Made by a program: the position numbers and the translations under genes. A stretch of DNA of 64,000 nucleotides from Burkholderiales bacterium (lineage in GTDB: Bacteria; Pseudomonadota; Gammaproteobacteria; Burkholderiales; Burkholderiaceae_C), in assembly GCA_026932235.1 (NCBI GenBank), contig JAIXKR010000006.1, positions 62,001 to 126,000 of the forward strand, read 5' to 3'. This document shows positions 27,611-35,887 of this stretch, one piece after another. A model generated the notes under the pieces. The model did no database searches. It saw nothing but the letters and a program-made list of their open reading frames with translations, and was not told the origin of the DNA. Within the stretch, counting starts at the first letter, position 1; every line of letters starts with the position of its first letter.

Positions 27611-28333
27611 TCAGCCGGCCAGCCAGTCGCGCAGCAGCGCCGAAACCGCCGCCGGCTGTTCCATCGTGCTCATGTGGCCGCTGTGTTCGATCACCGCCAG
27701 CTCTGCCACGGGGCACAGGCGCTGCATCTCCTCGTGCCGCGCGAGCGGGCTCCACTGGTCCTGCCGGCCGCAGGCCAGCAGCGTCGGGCAGCGCAGCCCG
27801 GCCAGCACCTCGCGCGCGTTCGGTCGCTGGATGAGCGCCTCGATCTGAGCGGCGAACTCGTCCGCGCTCCTGCGCTCGATCATCGCCAGGATGTCCTCGA
27901 AAACCGCCGACTCCAGGTGGTCGGGGTGGACCATGCCGCGTGCCCACACCTGGCCCATCGCGCGCATGCCCTGCGTACGCGCCGTCTGCAGCAGCGCTTG
28001 GCGCCCGGCGACTTCCCGCCTGCCGGCTTCACCCGCGGCCAGGGGATCCATGCCGGTGTCGAGCAAGGCCATGCGCCCGACGCGCTCGGGTGCGCGGCGG
28101 GCGATCTCCAGCGCGACGCGTCCGCCCATCGAATGGCCGACGACGGCCAGCTCCGGCGCCGCGGTGGCGGCCAGGGCGATGCCTGCCATCTCCCCGATCG
28201 AGCGCGCGAGACCCCAGGAGGGAATCACGCAGTGCTGTCCCGCCAGGGCGGCGACCTGATGCCGCCATACCGCTTCGTCGCACAGCAGCCCCGGCAGCAA
28301 CAGGACGGTTCTGGCGTTCGTCGGCGCGTTCAT
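27611..28333 (-). CDS. Alpha/beta hydrolase
   Basis: 240-residue alpha/beta-hydrolase. The oxyanion region LLLPGLLCDEAVW, nucleophile elbow GHSMGG with Ser68, the acid in CGRQDQWSP and the histidine in EHSGHMSTMEQP complete the triad. It resembles carboxylic-ester or enol-lactone hydrolases but lacks a decisive marker for a beta-ketoadipate enol-lactonase. Lies 105 bp upstream of pobA on the same strand, suggesting release of an aromatic acid from an ester. The 182-bp gap before the NTF2-like gene shows nothing recognisable. Confidence 0.85.
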   Translation of the reverse strand: MNAPTNARTVLLLPGLLCDEAVWRHQVAALAGQHCVIPSWGLARSIGEMAGIALAATAAPELAVVGHSMGGRVALEIARRAPERVGRMALLDTGMDPLAAGEAGRREVAGRQALLQTARTQGMRAMGQVWARGMVHPDHLESAVFEDILAMIERRSADEFAAQIEALIQRPNAREVLAGLRCPTLLACGRQDQWSPLARHEEMQRLCPVAELAVIEHSGHMSTMEQPAAVSALLRDWLAG

Positions 28334-28515
28334 GACGAGCCCCTCGCGCCGTCCGTGCGCCGACGGCTCCCCGCCTTCATGGGGCTGATGCGAAACGGAT
28401 CGAATGCCATGGTCGCGGTTCGGTTTCGTCCTTGTCCCGCAGTGTCCGGCAGCAGCGCCGCGAAGGCCAATCAAAGCTGCCGTCGGGCTATGCGTTGAGC
28501 TGATGACCGGGTGCT

Positions 28516-28947
28516 TCAGGCGGAGTGCAGGACGAAGCTGGCCTCGCGTCTGTGGATGCGCCAGACGCCGTCGGCGCCGCGTACCAGCGTGTCGGCGAAC
28601 GCGCCCACCCGTTGCTGCGCGTCGGCGGGCCGGCCCGAGGGGCTGTCGGCGGCACTCGCGGAGCCGGACCAGAAGAGCACGTCGCTGCGCGCCCAAGCGC
28701 GGTCGACGGCGTCGAGGCCGATGACGACGTTGCACACCAGGTGGCGCGTGATGCGCTCCGGCGGGCGCCCCGCGTACGCCTCGAAGATCGCGTCGCGCCC
28801 TCGAAGCGCCTGGCCGCCCGGCCGCACCAGGACCGCGTCCTCGGTGAACAAGGCCGCGAAGGCGCGCGCGTCGCCGTCGTCGACACAGCGCGCGCTGCGC
28901 TCGATCAGTTCGCGGCAGGCCAGGCGGTCCGCCCAATGCTGGTTCAT
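28516..28947 (-). CDS. NTF2/SnoaL-like small protein
   Basis: 143-residue protein with the cone-shaped NTF2-like fold pattern: an N-terminal helix ELIERSARCVDDGD, FAALFTEDAVLVRPGG, then RGRDAIFEAYAGR and a C-terminal beta-sheet ending WRIHRREASFVLH. Such proteins act as isomerases, dehydratases or ring-hydroxylase beta-like partners; the substrate is unknown. It is the first gene of the minus-strand pobA group and is transcribed divergently from the LysR regulator, whose start lies 163 bases away. Confidence 0.8.
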   Translation of the reverse strand: MNQHWADRLACRELIERSARCVDDGDARAFAALFTEDAVLVRPGGQALRGRDAIFEAYAGRPPERITRHLVCNVVIGLDAVDRAWARSDVLFWSGSASAADSPSGRPADAQQRVGAFADTLVRGADGVWRIHRREASFVLHSA

Positions 28948-29110
28948 GTTCGACTCCTGCCTCGTCGGTGAAGGGTGCAGGCTGCGCGCTGCAAAGGCCG
29001 CGGGATGAACGCCGTCGGGCGCCGCCCCGGCGCCATCGATTCAAGCCGCCGACGCATGCGGTTTGCTTATGATCGACGCCGTCGTCGCTTGTCGCGACGG
29101 CATCGTTCCG

Positions 29111-29164
29111 ATGGCGATGGCGATGGCGATGGCGATGGCGATGGCGGTGGCGGTGGCGATGGCA
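29111..29164 (+). repeat. Hexanucleotide tandem repeat (ATGGCG)
   Basis: Six perfect ATGGCG units, then two GTGGCG and one ATGGCA, 54 bases in all, read in frame as Met-Ala/Val-Ala dipeptides at the start of the LysR gene. Each unit offers an in-frame ATG or GTG, so slippage would change the number of start codons and the distance to any ribosome site without shifting the frame. Confidence 0.85.
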
Positions 29165-30454
29165 CGCGACGCTGCCGACCTTTCCCGATCGCGGCACGAC
29201 GGGCTGCCGCGGCTGATCGACCACTGGCGCGCCTTGCACGCGGCCGTGGCGGTGGCGCGGCAGGGATCCACGATCCGTGCGGCGCGGTGCATCCACCTCT
29301 CGCAGCCTGCGGTGACGCGGGCCATTGCGATGCTGGAGTCCGCGTGCGGGCAGCCGCTCTTCCTGCGCACGACGCGCGGCATGGTGCCGACGCCGCAAGG
29401 CGAGCGCCTGGTCGCGCGCGCGGACGCCTGCATGGAACTCGTGCAGCGCGGCGCGCGCGAAGCGCTCGGCGCGCTGGCGTGCAGGACGACGCGCGGCAAC
29501 GCGCCCGAGCGCTTTGCGCGACACCTCACGCCGAGCCGGCTGCGCGCGCTGCTGGCGGTGTCGGGGGGCGGCAGCGAATCCAGGGCCGCCGAGCAACTGG
29601 GCCTCTCGCAGCCGGCGGTGCACGCGGCCCTGCGCGCGCTCGAACAACAGCTCGACGTGCCGATCTTCTACAAGTCCGCCGCGGGAACGCGGTTGACGCC
29701 GCCGGGCGACGCCCTGCTGCTTCGCGTGAAGCAGTCGCTGGCCGAGCTGCGCGCGCTGGAAACCGAACTCTCCGCCTGGACCGGCCGCACCCGCGGTCGC
29801 ATCGTCGTCGGCATCCTGCCCCTGTCGGCGACGATCTTCCTGCCGCGCGCGATCGCCGCATTCATGCCGAAGTATCCCGACATGGACGTGCAGGTCATCG
29901 ACGGCACCTACGAGACGCTGGTTCGCCTGCTGCGAAGCGCCGAGATCGACGTCCTTGCCGGTGCGCTGCGCCGCGGCGTTCCCCACGCCGACGTCGCCGC
30001 GCACAGCCTCTTCGTCGACGATCTGGTCGTCATTGCCAACCGCCGCCATCCGTGCTGGAAGAAGGCCCGTCTGGAACTCGCCGACCTGTTGCAATGGCCC
30101 TGGGTCGCGCCGCTGCCGGAGACGCCGGCCGATCGGCTGCTGCACGCGCTGTTCGCGCGGCACAACTTGCCCGCGCCGAGCCGAAGCCTGTGTGCCGGCA
30201 GTCCGACGATGACGCTGGCGTGCGTGCTGCAATCGGATCGGCTCGCGATCGCGTCGCGCGGCCAGGTGCTGCAGGACGATCACGGCGGGCAGATCGGGAT
30301 CGTGCCGGTGCGTTTCGCGCCCGTTGCGCGGCGCATCGGGCTGCTGACGCGGGTCCTCAGCGATCCTGCGCCGCCGCTGGCCGCGTTCCTCGACATCTGC
30401 CGCCACACCACGCGAGACCTTCCCGGCGCCGAGGGTGTCCACGCGACGGCGTAG
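29111..30454 (+). CDS. LysR-family regulator with two HTH domains
   Basis: About 447 residues, far longer than the usual 300 of LysR proteins. It carries two LysR winged helices in tandem: the first has TIRAARCIHLSQPAVTRAIAML...FLRTTRGMVPT, the second ESRAAEQLGLSQPAVHAALRALE...FYKSAAGTRLTP, then the substrate-binding domain RGRIVVGILPLSATIFLPRAIAAF. The start is unclear: ATG repeats begin at 29111, and an upstream ATG at 29069 or TTG at 29063 is in frame; no Shine-Dalgarno is evident. Divergent from the pobA group, so a regulator of aromatic degradation is likely. Ends 3 bases from the convergent GntR gene. Confidence 0.88.
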   Translation: MAMAMAMAMAMAVAVAMARDAADLSRSRHDGLPRLIDHWRALHAAVAVARQGSTIRAARCIHLSQPAVTRAIAMLESACGQPLFLRTTRGMVPTPQGERLVARADACMELVQRGAREALGALACRTTRGNAPERFARHLTPSRLRALLAVSGGGSESRAAEQLGLSQPAVHAALRALEQQLDVPIFYKSAAGTRLTPPGDALLLRVKQSLAELRALETELSAWTGRTRGRIVVGILPLSATIFLPRAIAAFMPKYPDMDVQVIDGTYETLVRLLRSAEIDVLAGALRRGVPHADVAAHSLFVDDLVVIANRRHPCWKKARLELADLLQWPWVAPLPETPADRLLHALFARHNLPAPSRSLCAGSPTMTLACVLQSDRLAIASRGQVLQDDHGGQIGIVPVRFAPVARRIGLLTRVLSDPAPPLAAFLDICRHTTRDLPGAEGVHATA

Positions 30455-30457
30455 CGG

Positions 30458-31144
30458 TCAAAGGTGGCGCAGGTAGCGCACGCCGATGTACGCGTGTTCG
30501 CGCATCAGGCCTTCCACGCGCGATGCCTCGCCGTTCTCGAGCGCCTCGAACACCAGCCGGTGCTGCAGCTGCGCGATGCGCAGCTTCTCGTACTCCTTCG
30601 CGAGCGCGCTGCGGTCGACGGTGATCGAGTCCGACGACGCGAGCGGCAGCCGGTTGTTGCGTTCGATCGCCTCGGCGACGACGCGGCTTTCACCGGCGTC
30701 GGCGATGGTGCGGTGGAAGACCTCGTTGAGACGGCTCCAGGCGTCGATGTCTTCGGCGTCGAGCCGACCCTTCAACAACACCTGCTCGCCCTCGTCGAGG
30801 CAGGCGGCCAGGCGCGCGCGCACCGCCGGCGAGAGGCCGCGCTCGGCCAGGCGGCGCGCGGCCAGCCCCTCGAGCACGCTGCGCACGTCGACCGCGCAGC
30901 GCACGTCGGCATCCGAGAACGCGCGCACGACATAGCCGCGGCGCCCGCTGCGCTCGAGCAGGCCTTCGTGCTCGAGCGTGCGCACGGCCAGTCGCACCGG
31001 CGTGCGCGAGACGCCCAGTTCCTCCGCCAGTGGCAACTCGGCCAGGCGCTCGCCGGCCTTGAAGCGGCCGCTGACGATCAGGTTGCGCAGCGCGGCGACG
31101 ACGCCGGCCGGCGCGATGGGTTCGGGAAGGGTCGATTCGCTCAC
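30458..31144 (-). CDS. VanR-like GntR/FCD transcriptional regulator
   Basis: 228-residue GntR regulator: winged helix in the first 75 residues (GERLAELPLAEELGVSRTPVRLAVRTLEHEGLLER), then an FCD-type effector domain (DVRSVLEGLAARRLAERGL). The HTH region strongly recalls VanR of Caulobacter, the vanillate-responsive repressor, and VanR-type operator cores occur at 39.3-39.4 kb before the operon that this gene ends. Start GTG overlaps the amidohydrolase stop by 4 bp. Inferred to be the autoregulated repressor of the methyl-transfer regulon. Confidence 0.88.
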   Translation of the reverse strand: MSESTLPEPIAPAGVVAALRNLIVSGRFKAGERLAELPLAEELGVSRTPVRLAVRTLEHEGLLERSGRRGYVVRAFSDADVRCAVDVRSVLEGLAARRLAERGLSPAVRARLAACLDEGEQVLLKGRLDAEDIDAWSRLNEVFHRTIADAGESRVVAEAIERNNRLPLASSDSITVDRSALAKEYEKLRIAQLQHRLVFEALENGEASRVEGLMREHAYIGVRYLRHL

Positions 31145-32388
31145 GGTGCAACTGTAGTCCCTGCAGCGCCGACACGGCCGTGCGACCAGACCTGCAGCGG
31201 CCGGCGCAGCGCCGCGAAGTCGGCCCATGGCGAGGCGCCGAGCAGCACGGCCTCGAACGGCGTGCCCGGTGACAGCGTCGGCGCGGCGTCGCCGAAGTGG
31301 CGCCGCGGCGCCGAGGTCGCCGCAGCGAGCACCGCGTCCAGCGGCAGCCCCGCGTCGACGAAGCGCTGCAGCTCGTCGACCAGGGCGCGGCCATGCTCCA
31401 CGCCCATGCTGCCGGCATCGGTTCCGGCGAGGACGACGACGCCGATCTCGTGCGCCCGCCGCAGGTGCTCGGCGTGGGCGTCGAGGATGCGGCGCAGGTT
31501 GCCGACGGTGTTCGGCGACCAGCCCACGGCCGCGGGCTCGGCCCACTGGAAGTGCACCGGGCAGAAGGTCGGCGTCCAGGCGAGCGCGCGATCGCGCATG
31601 CGCAGCAGGGTCCCGCGGTCCATGAAGAAGCCGTGCTCGATGGAGTCGACGCCGGCTTCGACGGCCACGGCCAGCCCCTTGGCGCCGCTGCAGTGTGCGA
31701 GCACCTTGCGCCCGGCGGCGTGCGCCGCCTCGACGACGCAGCGCGCGGCGGCGGCATCGAACTGCGGCTCGTCGGTGACGGCGCCGGCGTCGAAATCGAT
31801 GATGCCGGTGAGGATCAGCTTGATCTCGTCGCTGTCGGCCGCCAGCCCTTGCACCGCGCTGCGGATGCTCGCTTCGTCGTCGACGTCCATCGCCATGAAG
31901 GCGCCGTAGCGCCTGGCGCGCTTGACGCCAAGGCCCGCGGAGCGCACCTGCGCCAGCCCGCTGCCGGGGCGGCGCGCCTCCTCGCGCACGCGGTGATTGA
32001 GTCCGTGGCGGTCGCCGGCGTCGCGCACGCGCGTGACGCCGCAGGCCAGGGCCTGGCGCGCGCCCGCACGCGCGGCCTCGGCGAGTCGATCGACGTCTTG
32101 CTTGAGGTGGGCCGCGCGCACGGCACCGTCGGTCGGTGCACCGTCGAGGAAGAGGTGGACATGGGCGTCGACCAGCCCCGGCAGGAGGAAGGCGCCGCGC
32201 TCGACGCGCCATCCCCTGGCATCCAGCGCCGCACCGTGGTCGCCGCGGTCGATGGCGATGACGCGTCCGTCTTCGACGCTGAAGGTCGTGCGGCCGTCGG
32301 CGTGGCGCCTCTCGCCGTCGAACCACGCGTCGACGACGACGGCCAGGCGCGTGGGGGTCGCAGCCATCGGCATCGCACGCTCAGGCAC
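31141..32388 (-). CDS. Metal-dependent amidohydrolase
   Basis: 415-residue amidohydrolase-superfamily enzyme. Metal ligands appear in LLPGLVDAHVHLFLDG (HxH), the middle KLILTGIIDF (lysine) and VLAHCSGAKG, and LAGTDAGSMGVEHG (Asp). Similar proteins are called imidazolonepropionase-like or prolidase-like amidohydrolases; the substrate is unknown. The first codon may be GTG 32388, which overlaps the preceding gene by 8 bp, or ATG 32373. Its place inside a methyl-transfer operon suggests it cleaves an amide or cyclic amide linked to the imported substrate. Confidence 0.85.
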   Translation of the reverse strand: MPERAMPMAATPTRLAVVVDAWFDGERRHADGRTTFSVEDGRVIAIDRGDHGAALDARGWRVERGAFLLPGLVDAHVHLFLDGAPTDGAVRAAHLKQDVDRLAEAARAGARQALACGVTRVRDAGDRHGLNHRVREEARRPGSGLAQVRSAGLGVKRARRYGAFMAMDVDDEASIRSAVQGLAADSDEIKLILTGIIDFDAGAVTDEPQFDAAAARCVVEAAHAAGRKVLAHCSGAKGLAVAVEAGVDSIEHGFFMDRGTLLRMRDRALAWTPTFCPVHFQWAEPAAVGWSPNTVGNLRRILDAHAEHLRRAHEIGVVVLAGTDAGSMGVEHGRALVDELQRFVDAGLPLDAVLAAATSAPRRHFGDAAPTLSPGTPFEAVLLGASPWADFAALRRPLQVWSHGRVGAAGTTVAP

Positions 32389-33274
32389 GGTAGAACTTGC
32401 GCACCATGCGCAGTGCGTTCGTTCCCGACTGCTCGAGGAAGCTGCGGTAGGTCGTCAGGACGTGATGATCCTCGGCCAGCGGCGCGTAGGCGCGCCACGG
32501 CGTGCCGAGGACGGTGTCGAATCCCAGCGGCACGGCGATCGTGAGGAAGGCGCATTCGAGCGCGTGCTTCAGGTCCGAGCCGTCGACGGCCTTGGGCGGC
32601 AGCTGCTGGCCGATGTTCGAGAGACCGCCCATCATGTGCACGCCCTCGAGTTCGGGGTCGGCGCCGATCAGGCCGATGGCGTCCAGCGTGGCGCGGTTGA
32701 GGCCTTCGGTGTCGGCGACGATGGCGCTCACCGACATGTCGATGAAGATGTCGTCGGGGGCCAGCCCATGCTCGCGCATCAGGCGCAGCGAGGCGCGGCG
32801 CGCGGTGCCGTGGATCTCGTCTGCGGTCTTGTTGCCCTGGGCGCGACCGTCGACGACGCGCTCGCTGGCCATCAGGATGACCTTGAAGCGGAAATCGCCG
32901 TACAGGTCCATCAGCTCCCAGCGGTGTTCGGTGATCGAGTTGACGATGGGAAGCCGGCCGCCGGCCTTGGCGAGGTCGTAGCCCTCGAGGCAGACGCGCT
33001 GCACCTCGCGGCTCGGGAAGTCGAACGACAGCGGCACGTCGGTCACCTCCTGGATGGCGCGGATCACGGTGGCCATCCACTGCGGGTCGGTCTTGGCGCG
33101 CGCACCGATGTTGACGTTGAGCCAGCTCGCCCCGGCCTCGGCCTGCTTCACCGCCAGCGCCTGGATGCCGGCGATGTCCTCCTGGTCGAACAGCGCCCTC
33201 GTGCTCTTGAAGCCCGGGTTGATGCGCTCGCCGATGATGGCGATGCCGAAACCGCCCTCGTTCCGCTGGTTCAT
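32381..33274 (-). CDS. Methyltetrahydrofolate:corrinoid methyltransferase (pterin-binding family)
   Basis: 297-residue TIM barrel of the pterin-binding methyltransferase family (MtgA, AcsE, CmuB group). Visible: IIGERINPGFKS at the N-terminus, GASWLNVNIGARA, PLSFDFPSREV and HMMGGLSNIGQQLP, which bind the folate pterin. Expected job: move the methyl group between the corrinoid protein and tetrahydrofolate. Start ATG overlaps the activase stop (ATGA). It is the counterpart of CmuB in chloromethane degradation, which likewise pairs with a UroD-type enzyme and MetF. Confidence 0.9.
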   Translation of the reverse strand: MNQRNEGGFGIAIIGERINPGFKSTRALFDQEDIAGIQALAVKQAEAGASWLNVNIGARAKTDPQWMATVIRAIQEVTDVPLSFDFPSREVQRVCLEGYDLAKAGGRLPIVNSITEHRWELMDLYGDFRFKVILMASERVVDGRAQGNKTADEIHGTARRASLRLMREHGLAPDDIFIDMSVSAIVADTEGLNRATLDAIGLIGADPELEGVHMMGGLSNIGQQLPPKAVDGSDLKHALECAFLTIAVPLGFDTVLGTPWRAYAPLAEDHHVLTTYRSFLEQSGTNALRMVRKFYRA

Positions 33275-35184
33275 GTTTCGAATCCGATGTGTTGCAGGAA
33301 GGTCTTCTGGAAATCGCTGCGCGCGCTGAGCTCGACGCAGCGGCAGCGGCGCGCGATCGCCGCCGCGCGCGCGCGGCGCGTCCGCGAGGCCAGCATCTGC
33401 TGCACGCCCAGGCCGGCGGCGTTGCCGACCTGCTGCACGCGCTCGCGCGGCAGCGGCGGCAGCAGGCCGATGGCGATGCACGCGCCGATGTCGAGATAGG
33501 CGCCGAAGGCGCCCGCCAGGAGCACGCGATCGATCGTTCCCGTGTGCGTTCCGGCCTGCGTGCACAGCAACTGCACGCCGGTGCGGATGGCCGACTTCGC
33601 GAGCTGCACCGCGCGCACGTCGTGCTGCGTGAAGCGCACCGCCGGCGTGTCGTCGATCTCCTCGACGAGGGTGATGGCGCGCACGCCGTCCACGATCCGG
33701 GCATGCTGCCGGATGCGCCCGCGCGCGTCGATCCAGCCCGCGCCGACGAAGGCGGCCAGGGCATCGAGAACGCCGGAGCCGCAAAGGCCGACCGGGCGCG
33801 CGCCGCCGATCACCCCGAGCTTCGGCACACCGTCGTCGATGCGCACGCGCTCGATCGCGCCCTCCGCGGCGCGCATCCCGCTCGCGATATGCCCGCCCTC
33901 GAGCGCGGGCCCCGACGGGCAGGAGGTCGACCACAGCCGATCGCCCTGCACCAGGCTGATCTCGGTGTTGGTACCGACATCCATCACCAGCGTCGTTCCC
34001 GGCTGCGACCACAGCGCCTCGGTCGCCAGCAGCGCGGCGACGTGGTCGCCGCCGACGAAGCCGCCGATGCTGGCCGCCAGGTGAACGTTGGCTCCGGCGG
34101 CCACGTGCAGGCCGAGTGCGCGCGCGGGCAGGTCGACGGCGTCGTGGGTCACGGCGACGAAGGGCGCGCGGCCGAGCTGTGCCACCGGCCAGCCCGCGAG
34201 CAGATGCTGCATCGCCGTGTTGCCGCAGACGGCGATGTCGGCGATGTCGCCCGGTTCGGCGCCGACCGCGCGCGCAAGGTCGTGGGCGAGCGCATCCAGG
34301 CCCGCCACCGCGGCCGCGCGCATCCGAGCCGCCACGGCCGGCGAGCCGGCGGCGTGGTTGATGCGGCTGATCAGGTCCGCGCCCCAGGCAACCTGCGGGT
34401 TCTCGAGGCCCAGGCTGGCGAGGCGCATGCCGGTCTTCAGATCCAGCAGGAAGGCGGCCGCGTTGGTCGTGCCGAGATCGACCGCCAGGCCCAGCAGCGG
34501 GGCGTCGGGCCGCGCGAAGCCGATGAGCCGTGGTGCGCCGCCTGCGCTTCGGACCTCGGCTTGCGCTTCGACCGCGATCGCGGCGTCCAGCGGCAAGCGC
34601 CAGCGCGCGCTCACGCGCCAGTCGTGCGCGCGCAGCAGCGGCGGCAACTCGGCGGCCGCGGCGGCGTCGACGCTCGCGGCCGCGAGCGCCGGCTGCGTGG
34701 CGGCGAGCGCGCGCCGCACGCGTTCGGCGTCGGGCACCGGATCCGCGAGCGAAGCCGCGCTGCAAGCGGCCGTGGCCTCGGCGACGAGCGGCTCCAGCGG
34801 CAGCGCCGCATCGTCGCCGCCGCTGCGCACGTCGGCGCGAACGACGGGCGCGAGCGAGCGCGGCGCGAGCTCGACCTCGAGCGCGCTGCGCGCGCTGATG
34901 CGGCAGGCGCGCAGCCATGTGCGCGGGTTGCCGGCGCCATCGCGGTGCACGCGGCCCGCGCTGATGCGCACCATGCAGCTGCCGCAGCTGCCGCGCCCGC
35001 CGCACGCGGCGACGATGCGCACGCCGGCGCGGCGGGCCGCGGCAAGCAGCGTCTCGTCCTCGCGCGCCTCGAACTCGCGCGCCAGCGTGGCGATGAAGAC
35101 GCGGTGCGTGCGCACGGCTGCAGCAGCGGGCGGCACGCCGTCCTGCGCCTGCAGACCCGCGTCGGAGGCGGCATCCCAGCTCAT
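33271..35184 (-). CDS. Corrinoid-activating ASKHA/2Fe-2S protein (RACo-like, DUF4445)
   Basis: 637 residues. An N-terminal ferredoxin domain has Cys61, 67, 70 and 94 in the 2Fe-2S spacing C-x5-C-x2-C-x23-C. The C-terminal two thirds are an ASKHA ATPase-like domain: GLAVDLGTTNAAAFLLDL, ICGNTAMQHLL-like, LVMDVGTNTEISL, GLCGSGVLDALA and VLLAGAFGAYLDIGACIAIGLLP. Such proteins use ATP and an electron to re-reduce cob(II)alamin that has become inactive during methyl transfer. Near residues 611-620 the tail is Arg-rich. Start ATG overlaps the stop of the next gene upstream. Confidence 0.93.
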   Translation of the reverse strand: MSWDAASDAGLQAQDGVPPAAAAVRTHRVFIATLAREFEAREDETLLAAARRAGVRIVAACGGRGSCGSCMVRISAGRVHRDGAGNPRTWLRACRISARSALEVELAPRSLAPVVRADVRSGGDDAALPLEPLVAEATAACSAASLADPVPDAERVRRALAATQPALAAASVDAAAAAELPPLLRAHDWRVSARWRLPLDAAIAVEAQAEVRSAGGAPRLIGFARPDAPLLGLAVDLGTTNAAAFLLDLKTGMRLASLGLENPQVAWGADLISRINHAAGSPAVAARMRAAAVAGLDALAHDLARAVGAEPGDIADIAVCGNTAMQHLLAGWPVAQLGRAPFVAVTHDAVDLPARALGLHVAAGANVHLAASIGGFVGGDHVAALLATEALWSQPGTTLVMDVGTNTEISLVQGDRLWSTSCPSGPALEGGHIASGMRAAEGAIERVRIDDGVPKLGVIGGARPVGLCGSGVLDALAAFVGAGWIDARGRIRQHARIVDGVRAITLVEEIDDTPAVRFTQHDVRAVQLAKSAIRTGVQLLCTQAGTHTGTIDRVLLAGAFGAYLDIGACIAIGLLPPLPRERVQQVGNAAGLGVQQMLASRTRRARAAAIARRCRCVELSARSDFQKTFLQHIGFET

Positions 35185-35876
35185 GCCGCGGCCCCGGCGA
35201 CGAGGCTGCAACGCGCGCGCGAGCGGCACTCGCCGCAGCGCGACCAGCTCTGCCGCGGCAAATCGACGCCGACGCCCTGCAGCACCGAGCGCGACTTGGT
35301 CGGATGCATCATCAGCGCGGGCGTCAGCTCGACGCCGATCGCCGCCGCACCCGCCAGCTCGAGGACGGTGCGCTGCGCCTGCAGCGCAAGGCCCGGATCG
35401 CCGGCGCAGAGCTCCCCGGCGATGCCCAGGCGCTGGCGGCGCGCCTCGGCGAGCATCCGGTCCTGGGTGCGGCGCGAGAGCGCGAAGAGCAGTTCGTTGC
35501 CGACGCCGTCGAGCGCGACGGCGAGCGCGGCGCGGCGTCCGGCGAACAGGAGCGCGACGCGCCGCTCCAGCGCGGGGCCGAGCGTGCACACGGCGCAGGC
35601 CACGGCGGTGAGGCGGCCGCTGGCGGGGATGAGCCGCGGCGCGTCGAGCGTGCGCCCCTGGACGCGCAGCGTGCGCGCGGCGTCGGGGGCGGCGTCGAGG
35701 GCGGCGTCGAGGGCGGCGAAGCGCCAGATCGCGCGCGGCGTGGCCAGCGCCTCGGACTGCACCAGCGCCAGCGCCTCGTCGCGCAGCGCGGCCAGCCGCG
35801 GGCGCAGGGCCGCGGCGCGCGGCGGCGGGCCGCGGCGCAGTTCGCGCACGAGATCGATGTCGCTCAGCAGGCCCAT
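35181..35876 (-). CDS. MetH activation-domain-like protein
   Basis: 231-residue protein resembling the stand-alone vitamin-B12-dependent methionine synthase activation domain proteins found beside corrinoid methyltransferases. Supporting segments: VACAVCTLGPALERRV in the middle, GNELLFALSRRTQDRML, and GVELTPALMMHPTKSRSVLQGVGV. The C-terminus has a cysteine cluster CGECRSRARC that could bind a metal. Probable role: helps reactivate or hold the corrinoid cofactor. Situated between the activase and the UroD-type enzyme; 4-bp overlap downstream, 11-bp gap upstream. Confidence 0.78.
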   Translation of the reverse strand: MGLLSDIDLVRELRRGPPPRAAALRPRLAALRDEALALVQSEALATPRAIWRFAALDAALDAAPDAARTLRVQGRTLDAPRLIPASGRLTAVACAVCTLGPALERRVALLFAGRRAALAVALDGVGNELLFALSRRTQDRMLAEARRQRLGIAGELCAGDPGLALQAQRTVLELAGAAAIGVELTPALMMHPTKSRSVLQGVGVDLPRQSWSRCGECRSRARCSLVAGAAA

Positions 35877-35887
35877 GGTTTGCGGCT

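Noticed and set aside
29069..29110. Upstream ATG/TTG starts for the LysR gene
   Set aside because: In frame but without ribosome site or family-like residues; the repeat ATGs are equally or more likely, so left as an alternative.
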